Of a stretch of 64,000 nt of DNA, positions 53,906-64,000 are shown one piece after another (the first letter of the stretch is position 1; each line of letters begins with the position of its first letter). Under the pieces are notes generated by a model that was not told the origin of the DNA, did no database searches, and worked only from the letters and a program-made list of their open reading frames with translations. The position numbers and the translations under genes are program-made. Source of the DNA: Bimastos eiseni. Lineage: Eukaryota > Annelida > Clitellata > Crassiclitellata > Lumbricidae. Location of the stretch: contig OY365814.1 of the NCBI GenBank assembly GCA_959347315.1, positions 33,342,349 through 33,406,348 on the forward strand. The letters run 5' to 3'.

Positions 53906-54568
53906 GAGCGATTTTGATGTCAATTTTTTCCATATTAATAGCCAGTTACTGTTAAGCTTTTACGATCACGTAACGAAATGCCTACGTAGTTTTAAAAAGC
54001 TACGATGTTTGTTCAAACGTCGCCATTTTCAGTTCTCGCGGATATCGAGATCACTGATCGTCGGTTTTTATGTAAACGCGGATTCACCGTCGCGTTATTT
54101 TTTTAATTCAGTTTTTTTTGATGTTTTTTTCTTATTTTGAAATTCTGTTTTTATTGGGATTTCTGTGCTTATTTTTAAAATTCTGTTTTTAATGATGGGA
54201 TCCGCGAGTTTGTTTCAAATTCTCAAGAACTGATTGATGTTGATTTGTTGGGCGCGTTTTAGCTGCTGTCTCGGAAGGCGGAGAGTAGTCTTTAAATTTT
54301 CAACGGACCGCGATTGGTCTGTGTTTTGGAATGCGAGAAGGAAGGATGGCTTCTCTATGATCTGAATAGTTATTATCGATAGGCGTGTCCGATCGTCTAT
54401 ACAATCATCATGTGTTTCTGTGACTTCTGCTATAAGATTAATATATTTATAATCTGTCGACTTAACGTTCAATGGTCTCTGTTTCTCTTTGCTTGATTAT
54501 GATAATAATAATAACAAGAACAGCAACAATGAGACGATTTTTATATCGTCGTGACCAAGATGAGGTCG

Positions 54569-54632
54569 AATAAAAAGACTGGGCCTAAACGAGTTTTAAT
54601 ACAAAGGAATTAGGGAGGGGAAGCTGAATAAA
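54569..54632 (+). terminator. Two distal poly(A) signals, plus strand
   Basis: AATAAA at 54569-54574 and 54627-54632, the last plus-strand signals before the convergent gene. Confidence 0.35.
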
Positions 54633-54799
54633 ATCTGAAGAAACGAATAATAGCTGTCCTAGTTACATAGCATGTAGGGGCCTACATTTTCACATCGTGT
54701 TATTCCATCCTTAGGGCTAGCCACAGCCACTTCCAAGATAAAAGACAGGAGAATGAGTTTATGAGTGGTAACGTTTCCATTGGCCAGCCTCCTACTAGT

Positions 54800-54805
54800 T
54801 TTATT
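54800..54805 (-). terminator. Poly(A) signal, FAS1 gene
   Basis: AATAAA on the minus strand, about 250 bases after the FAS1 stop codon and 168 bases from the last plus-strand signal. Confidence 0.5.
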
Positions 54806-55052
54806 ATAATAATAAAACGTTATTATAATAATTTTTTTTAAACATCAATGTATAGAACTGGTTTGTTTGCCAATTACGGTGGAATAGCTGGGAAACCAAT
54901 ATCTGCTTGGCTGATGGCCACAGTTTTTACTTCAAGAAGGCATGCTTATGTCTGAAGCAGGGCCTTTCTTGCCTTGCAGAAAGCTGAACTTTCTGGTCTT
55001 ATAGAAAGTTGGACCACCCTGGCTTTATAGAAAGCTCCACCATTCCGGCCAT

Positions 55053-55243
55053 TCATACACAGCGACTTACTACGGCCAAGCACCGAATAAGCAGCAAATC
55101 TAATAACAGACAAGAAAGTGCTGAAGATGAGGAAGTGGATGACGAGGATGGGGAGAAGAGGAGACCGTTGATACGGTGAACGACTGCGTTTGTTAAGGGA
55201 ACGTCCATTTCAACCAATGGGACACCGTTGGCCGTGACGTCAC
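55053..55243 (-). CDS. FAS1 gene terminal exon
   Basis: Acceptor cgttttcag, then [40 protein letters not shown] and a hydrophobic [18 protein letters not shown] tail before TGA at 55053. A strong GTA|gtaagt at 55071-55065 could instead splice to an unseen exon. Confidence 0.8.
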
Positions 55244-58200
55244 CTGAAAACGAACACACGAGAGTGACGTAATCAGTTATTTATCGGCAATTTATTCATG
55301 AATTCATACAACGCCCGGTCAATGTATATAGCTACTCAAAAGCGCTACCAACTCCAACCCGGACAGATGGCAGGACGACCGATGAACCGATTGCCCATCC
55401 CAATTAGGATAATTGCCCCTCTCCGGTTAGACCATAAACTCGCCGGAACTATTGTATGCATACATACGTCATACATACATGCATGTATGAATGTATGCAT
55501 ATACGCATGCATGCCATGTATGTATGCATGTATGTATGTATATGCATGCATATGTACATACATACGTACATACATACATACATGTATACATGCACATGTA
55601 TTATACATGCATATATGCATATAGAGGTGGAGCAATTGTCCGGGGAGCGGGAAATGTCCTAGTCAAAATGGGGGGACGGATAATTGTCCGGAGGGGCAAT
55701 TGTAATACATTCGGACGGACCAGTGTCCCACCAACTGAGTCGGGGCCCATATCTCCTCCCCCAAGGGTTGACCCCTTCAACATTTGAGTCCACTTTCAGT
55801 TATGAAGAAGCCAGCCATCCAATTGACCCCTCAGTCAGGTTCCCCAGTCCCTCCGAGACCCCTTTGCTGGATAAGATTAGAGCCGCAACTGCACTAGCAT
55901 ATGGATACTTTACTCCATCAACTCAAGAGGTCACTCGCTCGTTGAGGACTTGTGACTCCACCTAGCGAGAGCGTGACGATACAACAATTTAAACCACTGC
56001 TGGTTGCTCTATTTGCCCCACGGCCGAGTCAGACCAGGGGTAACTGGGGAGGAAAGGGTGAGCCAAATAATAAATCTCTAGGTTTAAAAGTCACTGCCCC
56101 CATATTTGATTTGCAATTTCAGTGAATCGTTGGGAAAATACCTAAAACACCTCTAAATACAACGTTTAACACGTTATATATACATACTTATTTAACAGGC
56201 CTGATATTATATTAGTCTAGTGTTCATTATTTATTTTTTATCGCCAACATTCGCTAATGTTGGTCTAGATCTAGCAATGTAAATAAATGACCCTGAATGA
56301 CTATAAAGAGGTCACAGGTCACGTCAAAGACTTTGAAAGGACAGAAAAATTAGATACAGGCAATGTTCTATCTAATTTTTTTAACATATATAGTTCGATG
56401 GTCCGAGTTGAATGCGATTAGGCCTATAGTTAAATTAAGACCTAGTCTGAAGGTCCATGGTGATAAATATCGATAGCCTACTAAAAGTTCCTTGTCTAAA
56501 GGTAAATAAGGAGACGTATGAGCCGAAGAACTTAAACTTCTGAAGCAAGGTTGGAACAGTGGCGGCTCTACAGGAGAGCCAAGGATCGAGGGACCGGTGC
56601 CCCCTGCAACTGAATCGGTGCTGTGCCTATATCTCCCTCACGGATGCCTTTTCAAATTTCAGTCCACTTTTGGTTATGAAGAAACATTCAACTGGCCCCT
56701 ATGTTAGGTTCCTCTGCTCCTCTGTGGCCCCTCGGTTGGATAAGTCTAGAGCCGCCACCGCACTAGCGCTGGATGCTTTTGACCCCATCAACTCATAAGG
56801 CCTCTCTCTCATTAAGGGCATGTGCCGCCACCTAACGAAAGCCACATAGGTTGACGATTCAACGATATAGCGCCTCTGCAGGTTACTTTGTTTACCCCAT
56901 GAACAGTCAGAGGAGGGGGTAGCTGATGAGGAGAGGATGAGCCAAATAATAAATGTTTGACGATCATTGCTTTTAAAATCACACCCCTCGAAATTTGCGC
57001 TTTCAATGAGTCGTTGGAGAAAACGGCAAATACCTTTAAATACAATTTTTTGTACGCATAATAACGTTTAAAACGATAAGGCTACTGTGACATTCCTCCA
57101 ACCAAAGGGGAAATAAATTTTTAACACTAACATTCGTCAATGTTGGCTCATATTAACTTAAGCAAAATAAATGGCCCTGAATGACGATTAAAAGGGTGGT
57201 CAATGTTGTCCCCACATTTATACGCCGCGACTGGAAAGCCAAACGCAGGGCCCCAGATTATTGACGAGCGCTAGAAATGGTCACTGAGACCAAGGAGGCT
57301 TCCAAGACAACGTGAACGCCATGATCAACCATATCAAATGCTGAAGAAGCATCAAAGAGGACTAGGTGTGTAAATCTGGACTTGTCCATGGCAGAGTAAA
57401 ACCCCAACACAAGAGGTAGAAGAAAGCAGTGGCTAGATTTCTCGGCCAGAGGTGCCCGATCTCCTCATATTTGAGCATTTAAAACTTGAACCTAAGTCAG
57501 GCAATGTGGCCAATCTATTTATAAGAGATAAGAGATATACTTGCTGCTTGCTATTTTTCAGATAAGCATGAAATGAGCGAAACAAGGCGTTTATGGTTGA
57601 TTTTTGACAGAAAACATTTATTTAGGTAGCGGATCTCATGGTTAAAGTGGCAGACAGTGGATCTTAAATCATTCTGAATTTAACCACCGGGAGAAGGTAT
57701 TTCGGTAGAATGATGAGCTCTAAAACCAGACTATCATAGACGGAAGAAGATACGACTGTTCCAGATGAGGAAGAAACTGGAAAGAGACATACTATTCGAG
57801 ATTTCTTGGCCGCCTGCACTCACAAACGAACTCAACTACGATGACTATAGCCTACACCAATCGTACGCTGTCGGTGTGAAGAGATACGGCGAGGGAGAGG
57901 ATTGGAGCCGTCCGTAAATGACGTCACGCAATTTTGAACGATTTTTGACCCCTCCTGTCTTCGTCACACGTCGTCACAAATGCCATGACTCTTAATATAT
58001 GAAGTCACAAAGCTCTGACCCCCCTCCGAAAAACCCAGATGTCCAGAATGTAATGCAAATTTTCTTAAGATTAAAAAAATACAAATCTGAAATTACTAGA
58101 AACTATACTATCTAATAGAACGAAGAAAAATGGAGGAAGTATGTGTGTGATTATAACAATCTTATGCATTCCTCGAGATGAATGGCTCTGTGATTCAGTC

Positions 58201-61200
58201 AGAATCATTACAGCTATTAAAAAAATGTTTAACAACAATAACTCGAAAGAATCCAAGCTTTATGCCTATCCATTTCCCCACGGTGTAGCAAAATGCTCCT
58301 TCATGGAAAAAATAATATCCCGTCCACACATACGTCTATACGTTTGAGCGGGATTAACCGAGTCCTGTTTTTGTGCTGCTGAGCTCTCATATCTTCTCTG
58401 GTTGTCCCTCCAAATTTTAGTCCACTTTCAGTTATGAAGAAGTGAAACATGCAACTGGTTTCTCTGTTAGGTTCCGCTACCCCTCTGTGACCCTCTGTTG
58501 GGTAAGTCTTGAACCTCCAATGCTTTTGACCCCATCAACTCTGACTGCCCTGGCAATAAATCGGTTATCGGGTGTCTGGCATTCCGTAAAATGCGCAACT
58601 CCCTACATTTCCTAAGAAATGTCCCTGGGTAACCGCTCCGTGGGTCGACGGGTATCCAGGTCGTGATTTTACATTTTTTTGACAGATTTATTCAAGAGGC
58701 CTATTGCTCGTTGAGGACCTGTGCTGCCACCTGACGAAAGCGACATAAGAAATGAACGATGCAACGTATAACGCCCCTGCCTTAGGCCCCTGCTGTTTGC
58801 CCCCAAAATCAAGTCAGATGAGGGGAAGCTAATGTGGAAAAGATGAGAAAATGGATTACTTTTAAAGTCCCTAGCTTTCAAAATCACTCCCCCATATTTG
58901 CAATTACAACGAGTCGTTGCGAAATATGGCTAAAACACCTCAAATACTGTTTTGGCGTATAATAAATTCACATTATAAACGTTAAGCCATGATAGTATAT
59001 TATGACAACGTAGAATTGTTGTCGCTAACATTTGTCAATGTCGGCCTCGTTGTAATGTAAACTCGGCGGTTTAAATTATATTCTTAACTTAATTTTTTAA
59101 CTCTGCTGAGCTCGTTGTAATCAGTTGCGAAGTCAGTTGTCTCGAGTGCCAATATTAAACGAATACATCACACTTCATACTCACCACTGGCTAAGCATTA
59201 AATGACTGCTCCACTTGCAGTAGTTTCAGCTTGACGACACTATGTGATAAAAAACACATTAGCGTCGCCCTTCTCGATTATCAATGCCTGGGACTGGCAT
59301 TCTTGTCGTGCAAACAGTGGCGGAGTTCTCGACCGCTCTTCCTACTTCTTCAATTCATTGATTTTATTTGTAAAATTTAGGAATTTAGAAAAACTTCGTA
59401 AAACCAATCTAATCTTGTTAGCAGTTTATTCTGTTAATGTTTTTGTTACCTTGCAGTGTTCGTTCCAGACGGATGGGTTTTCCAGACAGAGATAGAACGA
59501 TCAACGGATCACCGCCGATGGAAACGCTGTGATGAATCCCAGGTACAACATGAGACAGGACCATACCTGGAACAGTGGAACATTGCAAATTGCACACCGT
59601 AGTAACTACCCGGTCATTCGCTGGTCGCCACCAGTGATTGCGCCAATGCATTAGCTACAGAAGGCAATTATCGTGGTTTATTCATCCATCCATCCATCCA
59701 TCCATCCATCCATCCATCCATCCATCCATCCATCCATCCATCCATCCATCCATCCATCCATCCATCCATCCATCCATCCATCCATCCATCCATCCATCCA
59801 TCCATCCATCCATCCATCCATCCATCCATCCATCCATCCATCCATCCATCCATCCATCCATCCATCCATCCATCCATCCATCCATCCATCCATCCATCCA
59901 TCCATCCATCCATCCATCCATCCATCCATCCATCCATCCATCCATCCATCCATCCATCCATCCATCCATCCATCCATCCATCCATCCATCCATCCATCCA
60001 TCCATCCATCCATCCATCCATCCATCCATCCATCCATCCATCCATCCATCCATCCATCCATCCATCCATCCATCCATCCATCCATCCATCCATCCATCCA
60101 TCCATCCATCCATCCATCCATCCATCCATCCATCCATCCATCCATCCATCCATCCATCCATCCATCCATCCATCCATCCATCCATCCATCCATCCATCCA
60201 TCCATCCATCCATCCATCCATCCATCCAACCACCCACCCACCCACCCACCCATCCTGCATGCACATTTAAATGCATGCAGGAGAACATTAAGAAATTTCA
60301 CCACTTGATGATTAAGATTCTAAATGGCCTTTGTAAAACGCGCCCCATTTGAACGATTTAAAAGCGCTTACTTGAAAAACGCGTCTTGTTACGCATAAGT
60401 TGGTCGTATTCCCCATCCAACATCTTACCAAAGGCGGCGGAAGTTGGAGCAAAAACAGTGACATCTACACAAAAGAAACGCAATACAATACTTTACAAAC
60501 ACCGCAAATTACTAACTTACAACGGTTATCTGATAGTTCCATGCTGCATGTATAACGTACCAGTTAGGGCCTTAGGGGCGGACATTACTAACCCCACCAA
60601 ACCATCGGTTACAACCCATCTCGACTTCTCTATCCTCGAGAGGCTCTATGCAACCCCTTCGTTTTCTCGATATTGGTTTCTTTAAACTGCAGTCATTATC
60701 GAATTTATATAAACCGTTGCTTTGTTGCTGTTTAATTAAAGACACTGTGCGCTATCAATGAGCATTAGCGTCGCCCTCCTTATTTATTCAGGCTTGGGGC
60801 TGGCACTAAAGCTATCTCGCAAGACAAAAATGTATTCGGTTCATAATTATCCGCTGTAATTTATAGGACTTCTATTAGTGTTTTAATCTCGCTCGGGAAA
60901 ACGCTCCCGTCGCGTTTGTCGCCCAGGATCTACTTACTATGACTCTTTTTACACTGCTAATAGAATCTTCTTTACAGTCGTGCCGAAGTCGAGAGCGCTT
61001 CTGAGTAGCAGCCTTGAAAGGGCACTATATAAATGGAGCTATATAAATCTTCGAAATGAATGATTGAATACAGGTATATTATTAGCCAACATAACCAACT
61101 AGCGACATAAATTCTTAAGTTTCCCTGAAGAGAAGAAGCCCACATCGTCATATCACCGCTATCCACATAACATTCGCCGACGCGTCTGACGTTATGTACA

Positions 61201-61686
61201 TCTAAGATAATAAAAAACTTCTTCTCACGGTTGTGCAAGCCGCCTATTACATAAAACCAACACACTATTCACCTTTTCTTTTTAATGTACAAATTGCGAG
61301 ACGCGATTTCTAAATCTAATCAATTTAAATTGAAAACTAATCAATTAATGAAATATTTCCACACATCAACTATTTATCTTGTCACAAACTGAATTGATTA
61401 TATTATAATTTCAGCATCCCTGCTACATCTGGTGAATACATCGCACAACTGACCCAAAAAAATTATTTGAGCGTTATAACTAATTACTATCTTTCCATAG
61501 AAGTCAATTCATTCATTCGCTCGTTCACTCATTCACCCGTGCAATGTCAATCGTCCATACGTTCGTTAATTAATAAATTAACTAATTTTTCATCCATTCG
61601 TTCACGCATTCATTATCTGTTTATTCATTTCTTCATTTGGTTTTGACAATCCTGTAAATTTAAAATGACGCACGCACGCACGAACG

Positions 61687-61763
<77 letters not shown>

Positions 61764-62755
61764 CGCTAAGCATTCTTCCAACGATAGTACGACTTTAACC
61801 AGCAACTACTTAACTATTCATCTGAAGATAATGATCATGCGAATCCTTTCTCCTCAGATATCATCTTCAGTTCATACCCTCTCTTCTTTATCTGACCTCA
61901 AATGATGTTTTAAGCTCCATTAGGCCTATTGACGAATGTTGTCGACACAAATAAATCCAGAGATCATTTGCACTTGATGAGTAACATCCAACGCATGCGT
62001 CTTCTTATTTTATTTAGGTCTAGGATAATTCTTTTCACCGATGGGCAAGCCGCCTTTCCTATACAAAAAGCATGTATAGCGCATTAGGGTTCGCTTCAAA
62101 GTGAATTCTTTCAAGTAATCGTCCATAAATTTGGAAATTAATAAATTAACTAATTAATTTATGCTTTCATCCATTCGTTTATTCATTCACTCATTCGTTT
62201 ATTCAATTCTTCATTTGCTAATTTATTCATCGAATCGTTTGTTTGTTAAATGGCAAATTCATTAAATCATTCACTATATTGAGTCAATAATTATTTCATT
62301 AATTAAATTTGGACACCTCTAAATGTGTTCAGGCGATGGTATAACTTAGATAGCGTCAAGAACCACAATTGGTAGTACTCGGGCAGTGCTAGTGCCAGTC
62401 CCAAGCCTGGATAAAGAAGGAGGGTGACGGCAACGATCTTTGTCGTCGACTCATCAAGTGTCGTAAAAACTAAAACACTATTACCTTAACAATCAGGAAA
62501 AAGCTCATCTGGACATTTGATGATTAAGATTTTTTGAAGAGATTTACTCGACAGGGCGATTTAATTGAAAGAGAGCTCTACCTGAGAGACTAAAACCTCA
62601 CTTTGACAGAGATTTGCTCTAGAGAGATATTTGCCTGCAGGAGGGTTAACGTGATTGACTGATCAATCTGAAAAAGAGATTTATCTGTCGGAGAGATCTC
62701 CCTGACAGAGATGCTTATCTGACAGAGAGATTTATCAAGAGAGACAGAATCAGAC

Positions 62756-62822
<67 letters not shown>

Positions 62823-64000
62823 CACGCATAATTTACCTGACAGAGATTCGTGGATGCGAGAGCGCGACACTAATGAGGCCAACGTCTTGAGCTGTGGATT
62901 CTGGCGCAGGTAAGAGTAAAGGTCAAGGGTCGCCGGAAACAGAATTCGGTCAATGGAATGCATGACGCCATTCGTCGCCACGATATCCGTGTCAAGAAAG
63001 CGAGCGTTCTCTATGTATAAATCACCTACAGCATAAATAGAGATGGAAGGAAAAATCTATGCATGTATGATGCATGTATGTATGTATGTATGATTGTATG
63101 TATGATTGTATGTATGATTGTATGTATGATTGTATGTATGTATGTAAGCCTATGTTTTTTAAAAAATCATGTACATGAGTCGCCCGTTCTTCCATCTCTA
63201 GAAGAATATATATAATACTGATGCCATGTCATTCAAACATAAAATACGTACGTGCGTGCGTACGTACGTACATATGTACATACGTACATACATACATGCA
63301 TTAATGCGTATGAAGTTACTATGACTAGAACTATAGACAGCCAACCACTTGGGTGCTCCATTCCACTTATATACACTTGATTACTTACATGAATAATCTG
63401 CAATAATAAATGCGAGTGACCACTGACCATTTGTCCGATAGATGGTCAGTTCGTGTCCCAGGTCATTTCTCAGAGTCTTGCGATCGACCAAAGACGAGGA
63501 ATAACGGACACCGGATACCACGTGATTCTTCAGCAGTCCTTCAACAAATCAGTATGGTCGTCGTCGTCGTCGTCGTCGTCATCATCATCATCATCATGAT
63601 CATCATCATCATCATCATCATCATCAACAATTATTTATGTATAATGTATATATGGGTAATTGTGTATGTCCATATGCATGTACGTATGTAATATATGTAT
63701 ATATGTAAATGCATATGAATGTAAATATAATTATTTGCATGTACGTACGAGCGTACGTACCTAGTACGTGTGTATGTATGTGTGTATGTATGTGTGTATG
63801 TATGTTTTGTATGTATGGATTCACATTTATTTACTATTCATTCTCATTTCATATTTTCCCGGACATAGTGTATTTTCGCATATAAAAACATGCAGCAAAT
63901 CCAGCAATCCAGCAATTTCTTTTAGACATTATTGTCCTGTTGTACTTACTGACAACCTGTGTTTGGTCTGATGCGATTCTTTCCAGATCATCAGGAGAAA
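55053..64000 (-). CDS. Fasciclin (FAS1)-domain protein, 3' six exons, 5'-partial
   Basis: Minus-strand gene of the TGFBI/periostin/fasciclin type: extracellular adhesion or matrix proteins with tandem FAS1 domains (family knowledge). Coding joins in transcript order: 64000-63950 (continues outside), 63538-63428, 63025-62837, 60464-60372, 59566-59450, 55243-55053. All internal junctions are GT-AG and phase 1. The first visible domain gives [30 protein letters not shown] and [18 protein letters not shown]. The second gives [55 protein letters not shown] and [10 protein letters not shown]. Both conserved FAS1 boxes (TVFAPT and NGV.H.ID..L) are seen. The C-terminus is a Ser-rich run followed by a hydrophobic stretch, possibly a GPI signal. 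The N-terminal domains and signal peptide lie beyond base 64000. Confidence 0.88.
55445..55625. repeat. (ATGT)n/(ATGC)n/(ACAT)n compound repeat
   Basis: Alternating CATGTATG/TACATACA words with local inverted symmetry, in the last FAS1 intron. Confidence 0.9.
55690..56267 (+). repeat. R3 ~560-bp repeat, copy 1
   Basis: Shared strings with copies 2 and 3: CCATATCTCC, TCCACTTTCAGTTATGAAGA, AGAGCCGCAACTGCACTAGC, CATCAACTCAAGAGG and AATCGTTGGG. It ends in the near-palindrome CCAACATTCGCTAATGTTGG. Confidence 0.85.
56575..57150 (+). repeat. R3 ~560-bp repeat, copy 2
   Basis: TCCACTTTTGGTTATGAAGA, AGAGCCGCCACCGCACTAGC, CCCCATCAACTCATAAGGCC, ending CTAACATTCGTCAATGTTGG. Same orientation as copy 1. 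Confidence 0.85.
57240..57700 (-). mobile_element. LINE reverse-transcriptase fragment (motif A)
   Basis: The minus strand at 57320-57375 reads [20 protein letters not shown], the RT motif A signature (LLDxSxAFDxVxH) with the catalytic Asp. Flanking sequence is diverged and frames break. An R4 motif precedes it at 57240-57270. Confidence 0.55.
57885..58040 (+). repeat. Interspersed repeat, CGTAAATGACGTCACGCAAT type
   Basis: CCGTCCGTAAATGACGTCAC, CGTCACACGTCGTCACAAAT and CTGACCCCCCTCCG; same layout as 15185-15310. Confidence 0.45.
58375..59046 (+). repeat. R3 ~560-bp repeat, copy 3 with nested insertion
   Basis: TCCACTTTCAGTTATGAAGA, GCTCGTTGAGGACCTGTGCT and GAGTCGTTGCGAAATATGGC, ending CTAACATTTGTCAATGTCGG. 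Relative to copies 1 and 2 it has about 150 extra bases near 58542-58692, between CCCCATCAACT and AAGAGGCC. Confidence 0.85.
59222..59330 (+). repeat. R1 dispersed repeat
   Basis: CATTAGCGTCGCCCTTCTCG, CCTGGGACTGGCATT and AACAGTGGCGGAGTTCTCG. Antisense to the FAS1 gene. Confidence 0.8.
59450..59566 (-). CDS. FAS1 gene exon: HVV box of last domain
   Basis: Encodes [20 protein letters not shown] then [18 protein letters not shown]. Acceptor ctgttccag, donor CAAG|gtaaca. Confidence 0.92.
59683..60228. repeat. (CATC)n microsatellite, ~136 uninterrupted copies
   Basis: 546 bases with no interruption visible, in a FAS1 intron, followed by a short (CCCA)n. The long IHPS/WMDG frames on both strands are artefacts. 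Confidence 0.98.
60372..60464 (-). CDS. FAS1 gene exon: start of last FAS1 domain
   Basis: Encodes [20 protein letters not shown] and [10 protein letters not shown]. Acceptor ttttgtgtag, donor CAA|gtaagc; 31 codons, not reported as an open frame from ATG. Confidence 0.9.
60727..60810 (+). repeat. R1 dispersed repeat
   Basis: GCATTAGCGTCGCCCTCCTT, TTCAGGCTTGGGGCTGGCAC. Antisense to FAS1. Confidence 0.8.
60985..61065 (+). repeat. R2 SINE-like repeat
   Basis: CTTGAAAGGGCACTATATAA then ATGGAGCTATATAAATCTTC and AATGAATGATTGAAT; the tail word is duplicated. Confidence 0.65.
61692..61762. repeat. (CA)n microsatellite
   Basis: About 35 CA dinucleotides in a FAS1 intron. Confidence 0.97.
62383..62470 (-). 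repeat. R1 dispersed repeat
   Basis: The minus strand keeps CGTCACCCTCCTTCTTTATC, CAGGCTTGGGACTGGCACTA. Sense to FAS1. Confidence 0.75.
62755..62822. repeat. (CAGA)n microsatellite
   Basis: About 17 copies, beginning 14 bases after the FAS1 donor at 62836 on the minus strand. Confidence 0.96.
62837..63025 (-). CDS. FAS1 gene exon: end of penultimate FAS1 domain
   Basis: Encodes [20 protein letters not shown] then [20 protein letters not shown] and a helical link to the next domain. Acceptor tgctgtag, donor TCAG|gtaaat. Confidence 0.93.
63060..63150. repeat. (TGTATGAT)n repeat
   Basis: Mixed ATGT/TGTATGAT words in a FAS1 intron. Confidence 0.9.
63428..63538 (-). CDS. FAS1 gene exon: HVV box
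   Basis: Encodes [20 protein letters not shown] and [15 protein letters not shown]. Acceptor ttgttgaag, donor ATG|gtcagt; 37 codons. Confidence 0.87.
63553..63626. repeat. (TCG)n(TCA)n triplet repeat
   Basis: About seven TCG then about 15 TCA triplets, immediately upstream (transcript sense) of the FAS1 exon at 63428-63538. On the minus strand it is TGATGATG/CGACGACG and may influence branch-point choice. Confidence 0.93.
63950..64000 (-). CDS. FAS1 gene exon, partial at window edge
   Basis: The minus strand reads [16 protein letters not shown] then A|gtaagt. It matches the helix before the HVV box of a FAS1 domain and joins the next exon in phase 1. Confidence 0.8.

Larger units (their letters stand above)
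50010..54790. other. CBP 3' flank / probable long 3' UTR
   Basis: No conserved protein on either strand. The first ~500 bases are CpG-rich. An R2-like end occurs at 51580-51605, and a GAATATTCTGATGAG-like degenerate repeat at 53530-53900. Distal AATAAA signals at 54569 and 54627 could end a long CBP 3' UTR. Confidence 0.5.

Noticed and set aside
59638..60308. Frames of about 200 codons of repeated IHPS or WMDG
   Set aside because: Pure translation of the (CATC)n microsatellite.

Overview
The window is animal (metazoan) nuclear DNA. It holds intron-rich genes with GT-AG splice sites, animal-specific protein families (CBP/p300, GRXCR, fasciclin-domain protein), AT-rich introns, and many SINE-, LINE- and satellite-like repeats. 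Exon phases and domain order match those of vertebrate orthologues, but the dispersed repeats are not ones I know from vertebrates. I infer an invertebrate, probably aquatic, and cannot name the species.

Layout. (1) 531-7505 (+): last nine coding exons of the exon-junction-complex helicase eIF4A3; the first ~56 codons lie upstream of the window. (2) 7506-10650: 3' flank and repeats. (3) 10834-14960 (+): a GRXCR1-type glutaredoxin-like cysteine-rich protein in four exons, with a TATA box upstream and a poly(A) signal downstream. (4) 14961-23600: intergenic, AT-rich, with SINE-like copies and a LINE fragment whose RNase H part is inverted relative to its 3' part. (5) ~23600-50009 (+): a complete CBP/p300 acetyltransferase gene, 24 coding exons and about 2375 codons, with TAZ1, KIX, bromodomain, RING/PHD, HAT, ZZ, TAZ2 and a Met/Gln/Gly-rich C-terminus. 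All 24 exons join in a consistent reading phase. (6) 50010-~54800: 3' flank of CBP. (7) 55053-64000 (-): the 3' six exons of a fasciclin (FAS1)-domain protein, convergent with CBP; its 5' part lies beyond the window.

The genes show no functional linkage: eIF4A3 works in mRNA quality control, GRXCR in actin-bundle or stereocilium biology in vertebrates, CBP in transcriptional co-activation, and FAS1 proteins in cell adhesion or matrix. What is unusual is the non-coding DNA. I find a ~100-220 bp dispersed repeat ('R1') in at least 17 copies that carries its own 3' splice-site-like core, and SINE-like elements whose GCGCTATATAAAT tail resembles the tail of LINE fragments in the same window. There are also tRNA-derived SINE heads, hAT-like non-autonomous elements (one with an expanded internal 19-bp satellite), a ~560-bp repeat present three times in one FAS1 intron, a perfect 43-bp palindrome, a perfect 152-bp tandem duplication, and homologous satellites on both sides of several exons.
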